A DNA stretch of 64,000 bases from Leifsonia aquatica (GTDB lineage: Bacteria; Actinomycetota; Actinomycetes; Actinomycetales; Microbacteriaceae): contig NZ_JACHVP010000005.1 of the NCBI RefSeq assembly GCF_014190775.1, positions 1 to 64,000 on the forward strand, read 5' to 3'. This document shows, piece after piece, positions 25,497 through 33,071 of this stretch (position 1 is the first letter of the stretch; each line of letters starts with the position of its first letter). Position numbers and translations under genes: made by a program. Under the pieces are notes generated by a model. The model was not told the origin of the DNA. It saw only the letters and a list, made by a program, of their open reading frames with translations, and did no database searches.

Positions 25497-25953
25497 CGAG
25501 AACGGCCCGCGACTCGAGTTCGTCTTCGAGGTGCGGGTGGATGTGGAGGAGGGCTGGCACGTCGGCCGCGGCGCCGACGAGCGGCTCTGGTTCACGCCGA
25601 TCACCGGCGGGACCGTGCACGGGCCGCGCCTCGACGGCGTGGTGCTGGCGGGCGGCGGTGACTGGTCCGTGCAGCGGGGCGGCACGACCGAGCTCGACGC
25701 CCGCTACCTGCTGCGCGCCGACGACGGCGCCGTGATCGGCATCCACAACCGCGGCTACTACCGGGCGTCTGCGGAGGTGGAGGCGCGGGTCGCCGCGGGG
25801 GAGTCCGTCGACGAGTCGCTCTACTACTTCCGCACCGCGCCCCGGTTCCAGACAGACGCCGCGCAGCACCGCTGGCTGGCGGAGAACCAGTTCGTGGGGC
25901 TCGCCCGCGACGAGGAGGGGCAGATCAGGATCCGCTTCTTCCTGGTCCTCTAG
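25486..25953 (+). CDS. DUF3237 family protein, second of three
   Basis: This 155-aa paralogue of the protein at 17372 shows the same landmarks: EFVFEVRVDV, PITGGTVHGPRL, VLAGGGDW, DARYLLRADDGA, LYYFRTAPRFQT and WLAENQFVGLAR. It overlaps the CocE-type hydrolase by 11 nt and ends the importer operon. Its 3' end overlaps by 4 nt the 3' end of the oppositely oriented third DUF3237 gene. Confidence 0.8.
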   Translation: MAPDENGPRLEFVFEVRVDVEEGWHVGRGADERLWFTPITGGTVHGPRLDGVVLAGGGDWSVQRGGTTELDARYLLRADDGAVIGIHNRGYYRASAEVEARVAAGESVDESLYYFRTAPRFQTDAAQHRWLAENQFVGLARDEEGQIRIRFFLVL

Positions 25954-26456
25954 TCGATGCGGTACGCGGTGTAGCGGATGCTCTCGGCCTCCCGGGCGCA
26001 CGATGCGACGAACAGGCGCTTCGTGAGCTCGGGCCGCGCGGCCGACTCGAACGACAGGAACGTGCGGAAGTAATAGGAGGCCGGGTCCACGTCCTCCCCG
26101 CGGCCGAGCGCCTGCAGCACCGCGTCGTCGCCGGCGCGGACGCCGGTGGCGCGGACGTAGAGCAGCTCGCCGTCCGCGCTCCGGGCCGAGCAGCGCGCGT
26201 CGATCTCGATCGTGCCGTCCGGCCGGATGAGCTGCCAGTCGGCGCCGCCCGGGAGGATGCGGCCCGTGAAGCCGCCGTCGACCGTGCTGCCGTCGACCGT
26301 GCTGCCGTCGACCGTGCTGCCGTCGACCGTCCCTCCGACGATCGGCACGACGCGGCGCCGGCCCGCCCCGGTGAGCCCGTGGTCCTCGGCGGCGCCGAGT
26401 TCGACGCGCACCTCGAAGGCGGCCTGCAGGGTGGGGACAGGGAGGGGGCGGCTCAC
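25950..26456 (-). CDS. DUF3237 family protein, third of three, with a GSTVD repeat insertion
   Basis: This 168-aa DUF3237 member is more diverged than the other two: PIVGG, ILPGGADW, IDARCSARSADGE and YYFRTFLSFESAARPELT. Its GTG start (26456) overlaps the monooxygenase stop as GTGA. Between PIVGG and the ILPGGADW strand it carries repeated TVDGS units that the two paralogues lack. They have a single VEG or VHG at this point. The insertion lies in a predicted surface loop and looks like recent slippage. Confidence 0.78.
   Translation of the reverse strand: MSRPLPVPTLQAAFEVRVELGAAEDHGLTGAGRRRVVPIVGGTVDGSTVDGSTVDGSTVDGGFTGRILPGGADWQLIRPDGTIEIDARCSARSADGELLYVRATGVRAGDDAVLQALGRGEDVDPASYYFRTFLSFESAARPELTKRLFVASCAREAESIRYTAYRID
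26275..26334. repeat. 15-bp tandem repeat inside a DUF3237 gene
   Basis: Four tandem units of CCGTCGACCGTGCTG lie here; the last ends in CCT instead of CTG after CCGTCGACCGT. The unit is a multiple of three, so the reading frame is kept and the minus strand encodes a five-residue repeat (GSTVD). Three units are identical. Confidence 0.95.
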
Positions 26457-27724
26457 AGCCGGGCGTCCGTCCGGGCGACGGCCGGGCTGAGCGACGGCCG
26501 GGTGTTGAGCGTCGCCGGGTCGAATCCTGCGGCGCGCTTGTAGCCCGTCGCGATCTCGGTCAGCTCGGCCGGCGAGAGGACGTCCTCGATCCGCTCGAAG
26601 CCCTGCGGTGCGCGCTCCCGGGCCAGGACCATCACGCGCTCGGGCCCCTGCTGCCGGGTGAGCTCGAGCAGTGCGGCCGTCGCCGGGCGTCGGCGCTCGT
26701 CGTAGGCGGCGAGGGCCGCGTCGACGTCACCGGCGGTGGCGAGTTCGTACGCCAGCGTGCGCGCGTCGATGATGGCCTGCGAGGCGCCGTTGGAGCCGTT
26801 CGGGTACATCGCGTGGGCGGCGTCGCCCAGCAGGGTCGAGCGCCCCTCCGTCCAGCGGTCGAGGGGGTTGCGGTCGACCATCGGGTACTCGAGGATCTCG
26901 TCGGCGCTCGCGATCACCCCCGGCACGTCGAGCCAGTCGAACGTCCAGTCGCGGAACAGCTCCACGATCGGCGCGGCCGCCACCGGTCGGTTCCAGTCCG
27001 CGCCTGCCGGCCGTGTGCCGTCGGTGCGGATCTCGGCGATGAAGTTCACGGTGATCAGGCCGTCGGCGTCCGGCGCGCTCAGCGGGTAGGCGACGAACTT
27101 CTGCTCGTCGTCGCCCGCCATGATCATGGTGCGCCCGTCGAGGAAGGCGGGGACGCGTGCCGTCCCGCGCCAGAGGATGAGCCCGTTCCACACCGGCTCG
27201 CCCTCCTCGGGGTGCCGTCGCCGGCGGACCGCCGAGTTGATGCCGTCCGCGGCCACGAACACGTCGGCGTCGACCTCCACCGGGGAGCCGTCGTGGTGGA
27301 AGACCGCGTGCGCGGTCCCGCCGGCGGTCGTGACGGAGCGCACCGAGTGGCCCAGCCGGATCGCGTCCGCACCGAGACGCTCCCGCACCGCGTCGACGAG
27401 CAGCATCTGCAGCCGCCCGCGATGCACCGACAGCTGCGGCCAGGAGTATCCCGCCGCCACGCCCCGCGGCTCCGACCAGATCCGCTGACCGAACCGGTTG
27501 TGGTAGCTGAGCTCGGCGGGAGCCGTGCCGATCGCGGAGACGGCGTCGGCGAGTCCCAGCTCGGTGAGCTCGCGCATGGCGTGCGGGAGCAGGTTGATCC
27601 CGACCCCCAGCGGTCGCAGCTCGGCGACGCGCTCGTACACCTGGATGTCGTCGAACCCCGCCTGCTTCAGGCTGAGCGCGGCGACGAGGCCGCCGATACC
27701 GGCTCCGGCGATTGCGATCTTCAT
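26453..27724 (-). CDS. FAD-dependent aromatic-type monooxygenase
   Basis: This 423-aa group A flavoprotein monooxygenase (PheA/TfdB, FAD_binding_3) begins with dinucleotide-binding GAGIGGLVAALSL. The DG motif is FVAADGINSAVRR and the GD motif is STLLGDAAHAMYPNGSNGA. It resembles the PhzS/salicylate hydroxylase branch, which uses NAD(P)H and oxygen to hydroxylate aromatic or heteroaromatic rings. ATG 27724 is chosen (AGAGAGG, 6 nt upstream) because the longer frame from 27790 would overlap the promoter and operator. It shares the TetR operator with the amidase and importer units. Confidence 0.88.
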   Translation of the reverse strand: MKIAIAGAGIGGLVAALSLKQAGFDDIQVYERVAELRPLGVGINLLPHAMRELTELGLADAVSAIGTAPAELSYHNRFGQRIWSEPRGVAAGYSWPQLSVHRGRLQMLLVDAVRERLGADAIRLGHSVRSVTTAGGTAHAVFHHDGSPVEVDADVFVAADGINSAVRRRRHPEEGEPVWNGLILWRGTARVPAFLDGRTMIMAGDDEQKFVAYPLSAPDADGLITVNFIAEIRTDGTRPAGADWNRPVAAAPIVELFRDWTFDWLDVPGVIASADEILEYPMVDRNPLDRWTEGRSTLLGDAAHAMYPNGSNGASQAIIDARTLAYELATAGDVDAALAAYDERRRPATAALLELTRQQGPERVMVLARERAPQGFERIEDVLSPAELTEIATGYKRAAGFDPATLNTRPSLSPAVARTDARL

Positions 27725-27770
27725 CAACGACCTCTCTGTCGGTGGTGGCGCACGGCCACCGGTGATGGCG

Positions 27771-27810
27771 AGACTAATCAATCCCGCCATTGATAGTCAA
27801 GAGCGACTAA
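27771..27810 (-). promoter_or_regulatory. TetR operator 3 and monooxygenase promoter
   Basis: On the minus strand TTAGTCGCTCTTGACTAT (27810-27793) is the most symmetrical copy of the 18-bp operator (TTAGTC-N6-GACTAt). The -35 box TTGACT (27800-27795) overlaps it and the -10 box TAGTCT (27776-27771) follows at 18 nt, as in operator 2. The divergent GyrI-like gene begins 27 nt away on the other side and could also be affected. Confidence 0.8.
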
Positions 27811-27836
27811 CAAACCGGCCATGCGAGGATGTCCGC

Positions 27837-28343
27837 ATGCGCACTGGTGAGCTGGATGTCGTGAGCGGTCCCGAACTGCAGTCCCGACCCGCGGTCCCGA
27901 CGCTGGGCATCCGCGAGACCGTCCCGTTCCGGACGATGCTGTCGAACCGGGACCGCCTGCTCGCCGAGCTGATCGCCTGGCTCGACGAGCACGGTGTGGA
28001 GCCGGCGGGTCCCTTCTTCCTGCGGCTCCACGTGGTCGACATGTCCGATCAGATGCAGATCGAGGTCGGTGTCGCGGGCTCGTCCGACGCGACCGACGAC
28101 CGGGTCCAGGCCGGGGTGCTCCCCGCGGGCGACTACGCCGTGCTGGCCTATCGCGCGAAGTCCATGGCGGCGAACCGTGCGCTGCACGCCTGGGTCCAGG
28201 AGCAGGGTCTCCAGTTGGACACCCGGCCGGATCCCGGCGGGGAGGCCTTCGCCTCCCGCTGCGAGATCTACCTGACCGACCCGCGCACCGAGCCGCGGAA
28301 GACCCGATGGGTGGTCGAGCTCGCGTTCCTCACGCGCTCGTAG
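27837..28343 (+). CDS. GyrI-like small-molecule-binding protein
   Basis: This 168-aa stand-alone effector-binding (GyrI-like/AraC E-bind type) domain has an opening L-G-I-R-E-T-V-P-F strand, an acidic helix FRTMLSNRDRLLAELIAWL and GPFFLRLHVVDMSDQMQIEVGV. VLPAGDYAVLAYRAKSM matches the LPAGxYA signature. The C-terminus ends in a CEIYLTDPRTEPRKTRWVVEL strand pattern. GAGG lies 8 nt before ATG 27837. It is divergent from the monooxygenase, next to operator 3. It may bind or hydrolyse a ring-containing compound, or be unrelated to the regulon. Confidence 0.75.
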   Translation: MRTGELDVVSGPELQSRPAVPTLGIRETVPFRTMLSNRDRLLAELIAWLDEHGVEPAGPFFLRLHVVDMSDQMQIEVGVAGSSDATDDRVQAGVLPAGDYAVLAYRAKSMAANRALHAWVQEQGLQLDTRPDPGGEAFASRCEIYLTDPRTEPRKTRWVVELAFLTRS

Positions 28344-28387
28344 CCGCGCGCGCCGCGCACCGCGCCCCGCTCCCTCGCCGCACCCCG

Positions 28388-28455
28388 CGACTGCGGTCCC
28401 GCGGTACGACCGCGCCCGCTCGCGCAGGCGCAGTCGTACCTCCGCACCGCAGTCG
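28388..28455. repeat. Interspersed palindromic element, copy 2
   Basis: Inverted arms CGACTGCGGTCCCGCGGTACGAC (28388-28410, 23 nt split here only by description) and 28433-28455 match at 20 of 23 positions around a 22-nt GC-rich loop. The arms and the ACCGCAGTCGTGG flank match the element at 14996-15057. It lies between the GyrI-like and CPBP genes, both on the plus strand. Confidence 0.7.
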
Positions 28456-28564
28456 TGGCCGCGCGTCACCCGCGTCCGCTATCGTCTGACAGGACGAAAG
28501 CCCGGAGGACCCCGACTGCCCGCGCCCGCGGCGGCTCGAAAGGGCTGGCCGAAAGGACGTGCGC

Positions 28565-29344
28565 ATGCGCATCCGCCCCCGCCTCTGGATCGGCTTCGCG
28601 ATCTGGGCCGGTTACGTCGTCGTGATCTACCTGGTCACGAAACTCATGGGCGTCCCCTACACCCGCATCGGCGCTTCGGCCGAGGAGACCTGGAAGGGCG
28701 CGGTCGTCGATCTCGCGGTCGCGGCGGTGCTGCTGGCGATCACCACGTCGATCCTCGGGTGGTGGCGGCCCGCGCTGTTCGAGCGGAAGCGCTCGCACCA
28801 CAAGTGGCCGATCTTCGTGCCGATCGTCATGTTCCTCGTGGCGCTCGCGAACATCTTCACGACCGACTGGTCGACGGTCGACGCCTCATTCGTCCTCGCG
28901 CTCGTCGCGCTCGGCGTCCTGGTCGGGTTCAACGAGGAGCTCATGGCGCGCGGTCTGGTGCTCACCGCCTTCCGCTCGCGGCTGAACGAGGGCTGGGCGT
29001 GGTTCCTCTCGGGCGCGCTCTTCGGTCTCATGCACCTGGTCAACGCCGCGCTGGGGGCGCCGCTCGGCAGCACGCTCGTGCAGGTGCTGATGGCGTTCGC
29101 CTCCGGCACCGCGTTCTACATCGTTCGCCGGGTGACCGGCTCCCTGATCTGGGCGATGCTGCTGCACGGCTTGTGGGACGTCTCGGTGTTCGCGGTCGGC
29201 CACGCGCCGCTCGGCGTCGCGTACGCCAGCTTCCTCGCACCGGTGGTCGGCGTCCTCGCGCTGGCGGTCGTCTACTGGGTGATCAAGGGGGCGGACGAGA
29301 AGACGACGGAGGCGGCGGCGCCGGCCGTGCGGGTGGCCGCGTAA
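28565..29344 (+). CDS. CPBP-family intramembrane metalloprotease
   Basis: This protein of about 259 aa has multiple helices and the Abi/CPBP motifs. Motif 1, GFNEELMARGLVLTAF, holds the EExxxR residues; motif 2 is FGLMH in LFGLMHLVNAAL; a third His lies in LLHGLWDVSVF. These Glu/His residues bind the zinc-like metal of CAAX-type prenyl proteases and bacteriocin-immunity homologues. ATG 28565 is preferred to GTG 28559 because GAAAGGA then lies 8 nt upstream. The gene seems to be transcribed alone. Its substrate is unknown. Confidence 0.85.
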   Translation: MRIRPRLWIGFAIWAGYVVVIYLVTKLMGVPYTRIGASAEETWKGAVVDLAVAAVLLAITTSILGWWRPALFERKRSHHKWPIFVPIVMFLVALANIFTTDWSTVDASFVLALVALGVLVGFNEELMARGLVLTAFRSRLNEGWAWFLSGALFGLMHLVNAALGAPLGSTLVQVLMAFASGTAFYIVRRVTGSLIWAMLLHGLWDVSVFAVGHAPLGVAYASFLAPVVGVLALAVVYWVIKGADEKTTEAAAPAVRVAA

Positions 29345-29412
29345 CCGATCTGCCCTCTCGACGGGCCTCTCGGCGGACGAGAGGATGGACGCACACCGAC
29401 GAAGGGACAGCC

Positions 29413-30806
29413 ATGCCGGGATTGCCGGGACGACTTGCGAACGTTCGGATGGACGGCGAGCTGCCGGCCCGGGAGGACGTCGGCACGGTCTTCGACGAAC
29501 TCGACTATCAGCTGGCGTGCCAGGTCTACCTGTGGGCGCTCCCCGCCGTCTCGTACGCGCAGTGGAAGACGCAGCACTACGACGTGTTCGGTGCGACCAG
29601 CAGCGATCTCGTGCGGTATCTCAGCTACCGGGACCGGCTGGGTCTCATCACCGCGAACGCGACGACCCCCTACATCCTGAACTTCTTCGACCTGGCGAGA
29701 CCGGCCCGCTGGTGATCGAGCTGCCTGCCGGTCCGACAGCGGGCGGCGTCTCCGACTTCTGGCAACGCGAGACGGGCGCCCTCGGCGAGATGGGGCCCGA
29801 CAAGGGGGAGGGCGGACGCACGCTCGTGCTCGCCCCGGGCGTCGATGTGCCCGACGGTGTCGACCCTGACATCCGGGTGATGCACTCCAGCGGAGTGAAC
29901 ATCATGTTCGGGTTCCGCACCCTGGACCCGGACCCGGCGCGCTCGGAGGCTCTCGTCGATGCCGTGCGGATCTACCCGTACGCGGAACGCGACGATCCGC
30001 GCCCGACGCGCATCGTGTCGCCGAACGGACGCGCGTGGACCGGCGATCAGCCCGGGGGCCTCGACTACTGGCGACTCCTGCACGCCTTCTACCAGTCCGA
30101 GGTCGTGGACGAGCGCGACCGCTTCTACCTGGCGATGCTGAAGCAGCTGGGGATCGAGAAGGGCAAGCCGTTCGCTCCCGATGCCCGGCTGCAGGGCATC
30201 CTCACCGAGGCCTCCGCCGCGGGTGAGCTGATGGCGAAGGCGAACACTTTCGCCAAGCGCTTCGACCAGGGGCCGTACTGGCCGGACCGCCGCTGGGAGC
30301 AGGCGATCGTGCTGGACAACTCGGCACAGCGCGGCGATGGATACGACGAACTGCTGGAGCGCGCCTCCTGGTTCTACGAGGCCGTGAGCTTCTCGGAGGC
30401 GATGAAGAGCCGCACGCCGGGCGTCGGCCAGGCCTACCTCGGCGCGTACACCGACGGCGCGGGCGACTGGCTCGACGGCGGCGCGGACTACACGCTCCAC
30501 GTCCCGGCGGACGTGCCGGCGAAGCTCTTCTGGTCGGCGACCGTCTACGACGCCGCCACGCGGTGCCTCATCGACACGGACCAGCAGCGAGGCGACCGCG
30601 GGTCGCGCGACGCCGATCTGCAGGTGAACGACGACGGCTCGGTGGACCTGTACTTCGGACCCACCCCGCCGCCGTCGGGGGAGAGCAACTGGGTGAAGAC
30701 CATCCCCGGCCGGCACTGGTTCTCGTACTTCCGCTTCTACGGGCCGCTCGAGGGGTACTTCGACCGCTCGTGGACGCTCGGCGACATCACCGCGGTCGGT
30801 CGTTAA
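29413..30806 (+). pseudogene. DUF1254/DUF1214 protein gene with a single-base frameshift
   Basis: The N-terminal 101 codons (ATG 29413, RBS GAAGGGA) encode a normal DUF1254 start: DYQLACQVYLWALPAVSYAQ, YRDRLGLITANATTPYIL. The frame then runs into TGA at 29713-29715. Adding one G after 29697 (GCG-GAG-ACC instead of GCG-AGA-CC) restores TGPLVIELPAGPTAGGVSDF and an open frame to 30806 through an intact DUF1214 domain (FYEAVSFSEAMKSRTPGVGQ, SNWVKTIPGRHWF). Either a recent loss-of-function mutation or a sequencing error explains this. The 3' end overlaps the convergent CDF gene by 20 nt. Confidence 0.85.
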
Positions 30807-31854
30807 AGGAGGCCCACGAGTCCTGCGCGGGTCCGGCGACCTCCAGCTGCAGCTCGTCGAGATTGCGGAGGTGCGCGGTCGCGTGTGTCCGCGCGGCCTC
30901 TGCGATGTGCTGAGCGTCCGCGAGGGAGGTCGCGCCGACGACGAGCTGCGCCGAGCCGTGCAGGCGGTGGCCGACCCAGCGCAGCTGGACGCGGGGCACC
31001 GCGGTGACTCCCGCAGTGTCCTCCAGGGCGTGTTCCAGGCGGTCGACGAGGTCGGGCTCGATGCCGTCGAGGAGGCGCCGGCCGATGCTGCGCACGGTGC
31101 CCCACAGCAGGACGATGATCGCCGCCGAGATGAGCAGTCCGACGATCGGGTCTGCCAGGGGGAAGCCGAGCATGACGCCGAGCGCGCCCAGGACCACGGC
31201 GAGGGAGGTGAAGCCGTCGATGCGCGCGTGCACACCGTCGGCGACGAGGGCGGCCGAGCCGATGCGCTGACCCACGCGGATGCGGTAGATCGCCACGGCC
31301 TCGTTGCCCGCGAAGCCGATGACGCCGGCGGCGATCACCCAGCCCAGGTTCTCCAACGGGTGCGGGTGGATGAAGCGGTCGATCGACTGCCAGGCCGCGA
31401 CGACCGCGGAGAAGGCGACGACGGCGATGATGAACAGCCCGGCCAGGTCTTCGGCCCTGCCGTACCCGTAGGTGTAGCGGCGGGAGGCGGCGCGGCGGCC
31501 GAGCACGAACGCCACCCACAGCGGGATGGCTGTCAGGGCATCGGAGAAGTTGTGGACGGTGTCGGCCAGCAGCGCGACGGACCCGCTGATCGCGACGACG
31601 ACGGCCTGCAGGACGGTGGTGCCGAGCAGTAGGAAGAGGCTGATCTTGAGGGCGCGGACACCCTCGGTGCTCGCCTCGAGCGCGTCGTCGATCGAGTCGG
31701 CGGCGTCATGGGAGTGCGGCACGAACAGTTCATGGAGGAAGCCCCGCACCCCGGTCGGGTGGCCGTGGCCGTGGTCGTGCCCGTGGTCGTGCCCGTGGTC
31801 GTGGTGGTCGTCGCGGTCGTGCTCGTGGTGCTCGTGCGGGTGCGGATGGCTCAC
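30787..31854 (-). CDS. Cation diffusion facilitator (zinc-type) exporter
   Basis: This 355-aa CDF efflux protein has an N-terminal His/Asp-rich tail (HPHEHHEHDRDDHHDHGHDH and onward to about residue 40), a cytosolic metal-binding segment. Six helices follow with the transport-site motifs ADTVHNFSDAL in TM2 and ADGVHARIDGF in TM5. A C-terminal cytoplasmic domain follows from about residue 265. The GTG start (31854) overlaps the ArsR stop (GTGA), so repressor and exporter are co-translated. Zinc, or a related divalent metal such as cobalt or cadmium, is the likely cargo. Confidence 0.9.
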   Translation of the reverse strand: MSHPHPHEHHEHDRDDHHDHGHDHGHDHGHGHPTGVRGFLHELFVPHSHDAADSIDDALEASTEGVRALKISLFLLLGTTVLQAVVVAISGSVALLADTVHNFSDALTAIPLWVAFVLGRRAASRRYTYGYGRAEDLAGLFIIAVVAFSAVVAAWQSIDRFIHPHPLENLGWVIAAGVIGFAGNEAVAIYRIRVGQRIGSAALVADGVHARIDGFTSLAVVLGALGVMLGFPLADPIVGLLISAAIIVLLWGTVRSIGRRLLDGIEPDLVDRLEHALEDTAGVTAVPRVQLRWVGHRLHGSAQLVVGATSLADAQHIAEAARTHATAHLRNLDELQLEVAGPAQDSWASFNDRPR

Positions 31855-32228
31855 GCCGAGTCCTCGGCGCCGGCGGCCTCTGCGTGGTGGTGCCGCGGGG
31901 TGCCGCCGAGCGAGTGCTCCGCCTGGAAGATCGCATCCGTCACCAGTCGACTGGCGTGCTCGTTGCCGAGTCGGTAGAAGACGCGCTGGCCCTCCTGCCG
32001 GGTCGCGACAATGCGGGCCAGCCGCAGCTTGGCGAGGTGCTGCGAGACCGCGGCGGGCTGCTTGTCCAGGATGTCGGCGAGATGGTTCACCGACAGCTCG
32101 CCGGCGTCCCGCAGGGCGAGGACGATGCGCACGCGCGTCGCGTCGGCGAGCATCCCGAACACCTCGACAGCGAGCTCCACGTATTGGCTGTCCGGAAGAC
32201 GTCCGCATATCGGCTTATCTGCATCCAT
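31851..32228 (-). CDS. ArsR/SmtB-family metal-responsive repressor
   Basis: This 125-aa winged-helix repressor contains VEVFGMLADATRVRIVLAL, then SVNHLADILDKQPAAVSQHLAKLR (DNA recognition) and ATRQEGQRVFYRLGN. A His-rich tail, GGTPRHHHAEAAGAED, includes likely alpha-5 metal ligands as in SmtB/CzrA-type sensors. It is the first gene of a two-gene unit with the CDF exporter. An inverted repeat covers its start codon region and is a plausible autoregulatory operator. Confidence 0.88.
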   Translation of the reverse strand: MDADKPICGRLPDSQYVELAVEVFGMLADATRVRIVLALRDAGELSVNHLADILDKQPAAVSQHLAKLRLARIVATRQEGQRVFYRLGNEHASRLVTDAIFQAEHSLGGTPRHHHAEAAGAEDSA

Positions 32229-32239
32229 ACGCAGATTAA
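32215..32239. promoter_or_regulatory. Probable ArsR operator over the repressor start
   Basis: TTATCTGC (32215-32222) and GCAGATTAA (32231-32239) form an inverted repeat with an 8-nt centre that includes the ATG of the repressor gene (32228-32226, minus strand). ArsR/SmtB sites are typically 12-2-12-type AT-containing palindromes near the start of the operon; the AT-rich arms stand out from the local sequence. Confidence 0.6.
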
Positions 32240-32287
32240 ACACGGAGAGACGCAGCAACGCAAACGGGTGAGGGCCGCCCCGGCTTC

Positions 32288-32318
32288 TTGTCACTGGATG
32301 CCCGCCTGTGCCTAGGCT
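32288..32318 (+). promoter_or_regulatory. Leaderless promoter of the VIT1-type gene
   Basis: TTGTCA (32288-32293) and TAGGCT (32313-32318) are separated by 19 nt. The -10 ends 6 nt before ATG 32325, and no RBS is present, fitting a leaderless transcript. Confidence 0.6.
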
Positions 32319-32324
32319 GTGCCC

Positions 32325-33050
32325 ATGACCGACGAGATCCGCACGGGGCAGCATCCGGGAGAACCGCACCGCGAGGGGCTCGCACAGCGTCTGAACTGGT
32401 TGCGGGCCGGCGTGCTCGGCGCCAACGACGGCATCGTGTCCGTCGCGGCGGTCGTCGTCGGTGTGGCGGGTGCGACGCCGACGGTCCCGGCCATCCTGAC
32501 CGCCGGTCTCGCCGCCCTCGTCGGGGGCGCGATCTCGATGGCGCTCGGCGAGTACGTCTCGGTCAGCAGCCAGCGGGACAGCGAGCATGCCCTCATCGCG
32601 AAGGAGCGCCGCGAGCTCGCCGAGATGCCCGAGGCGGAGTTTGAGGAGCTGACCGGGTTGTGGGAGGCCAAGGGCCTGCGCCCCGAGACCGCGCGCCAAG
32701 TCGCGATCGAGCTGACCGAGCGGGACGCCCTCGCGGCGCACCTGTCGGTGGAGCTCGGGATCGACCAGGACGACGTGGTGAGCCCCTGGCACGCGGCGCT
32801 CGCCTCCGCCGTCGCCTTCACGATCGGCGGCATCCTCCCGCTGCTGACGATTCTGCTTCCCGCGGAGGTCCGCATCCCGGTCACTTTCGTCGTCGTGCTG
32901 GTCGCGCTGGCCGTCACCGGCTACGTCGCCGCGTGGATCGGCGGCAGCTCGCGCGGCAAGGCGATGCTGCGGGTGGTCGTGGGCGGCGCGCTCGCCCTCG
33001 CGGCGACCTTCACGATCGGCGCGCTGCTGGGCACCACCGGCGTCGTCTGA
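32325..33050 (+). CDS. VIT1/CCC1-family iron or manganese transporter
   Basis: This 241-aa membrane protein begins, after a short soluble segment, with the VIT1 signature GVLGANDGIVSVAAVVVGVAG. A Glu-rich cytosolic metal-binding loop (ERRELAEMPEAEFEEL, about residues 87-102) follows helix 2. Three more helices lie after residue 150, giving five in total as in VIT1. Family members move Fe(II)/Mn(II) across membranes. GTG 32319 is an alternative start 6 nt earlier. Confidence 0.88.
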   Translation: MTDEIRTGQHPGEPHREGLAQRLNWLRAGVLGANDGIVSVAAVVVGVAGATPTVPAILTAGLAALVGGAISMALGEYVSVSSQRDSEHALIAKERRELAEMPEAEFEELTGLWEAKGLRPETARQVAIELTERDALAAHLSVELGIDQDDVVSPWHAALASAVAFTIGGILPLLTILLPAEVRIPVTFVVVLVALAVTGYVAAWIGGSSRGKAMLRVVVGGALALAATFTIGALLGTTGVV

Positions 33051-33071
33051 GCGGCCCGGCGGTGGCGTCGG

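Noticed and set aside
26275-26334. CRISPR-like repeat array
   Set aside because: The 15-bp units are directly tandem without spacers and lie in frame inside a conserved gene.
27725-27790. Longer monooxygenase start at 27790
   Set aside because: The extra residues cover the -10 box and have no RBS; the Rossmann motif begins directly after ATG 27724.
29690-29715. Programmed ribosomal frameshift in the DUF1254 gene
   Set aside because: No slippery heptamer or stimulatory hairpin is seen; a single missing G explains the break more simply.
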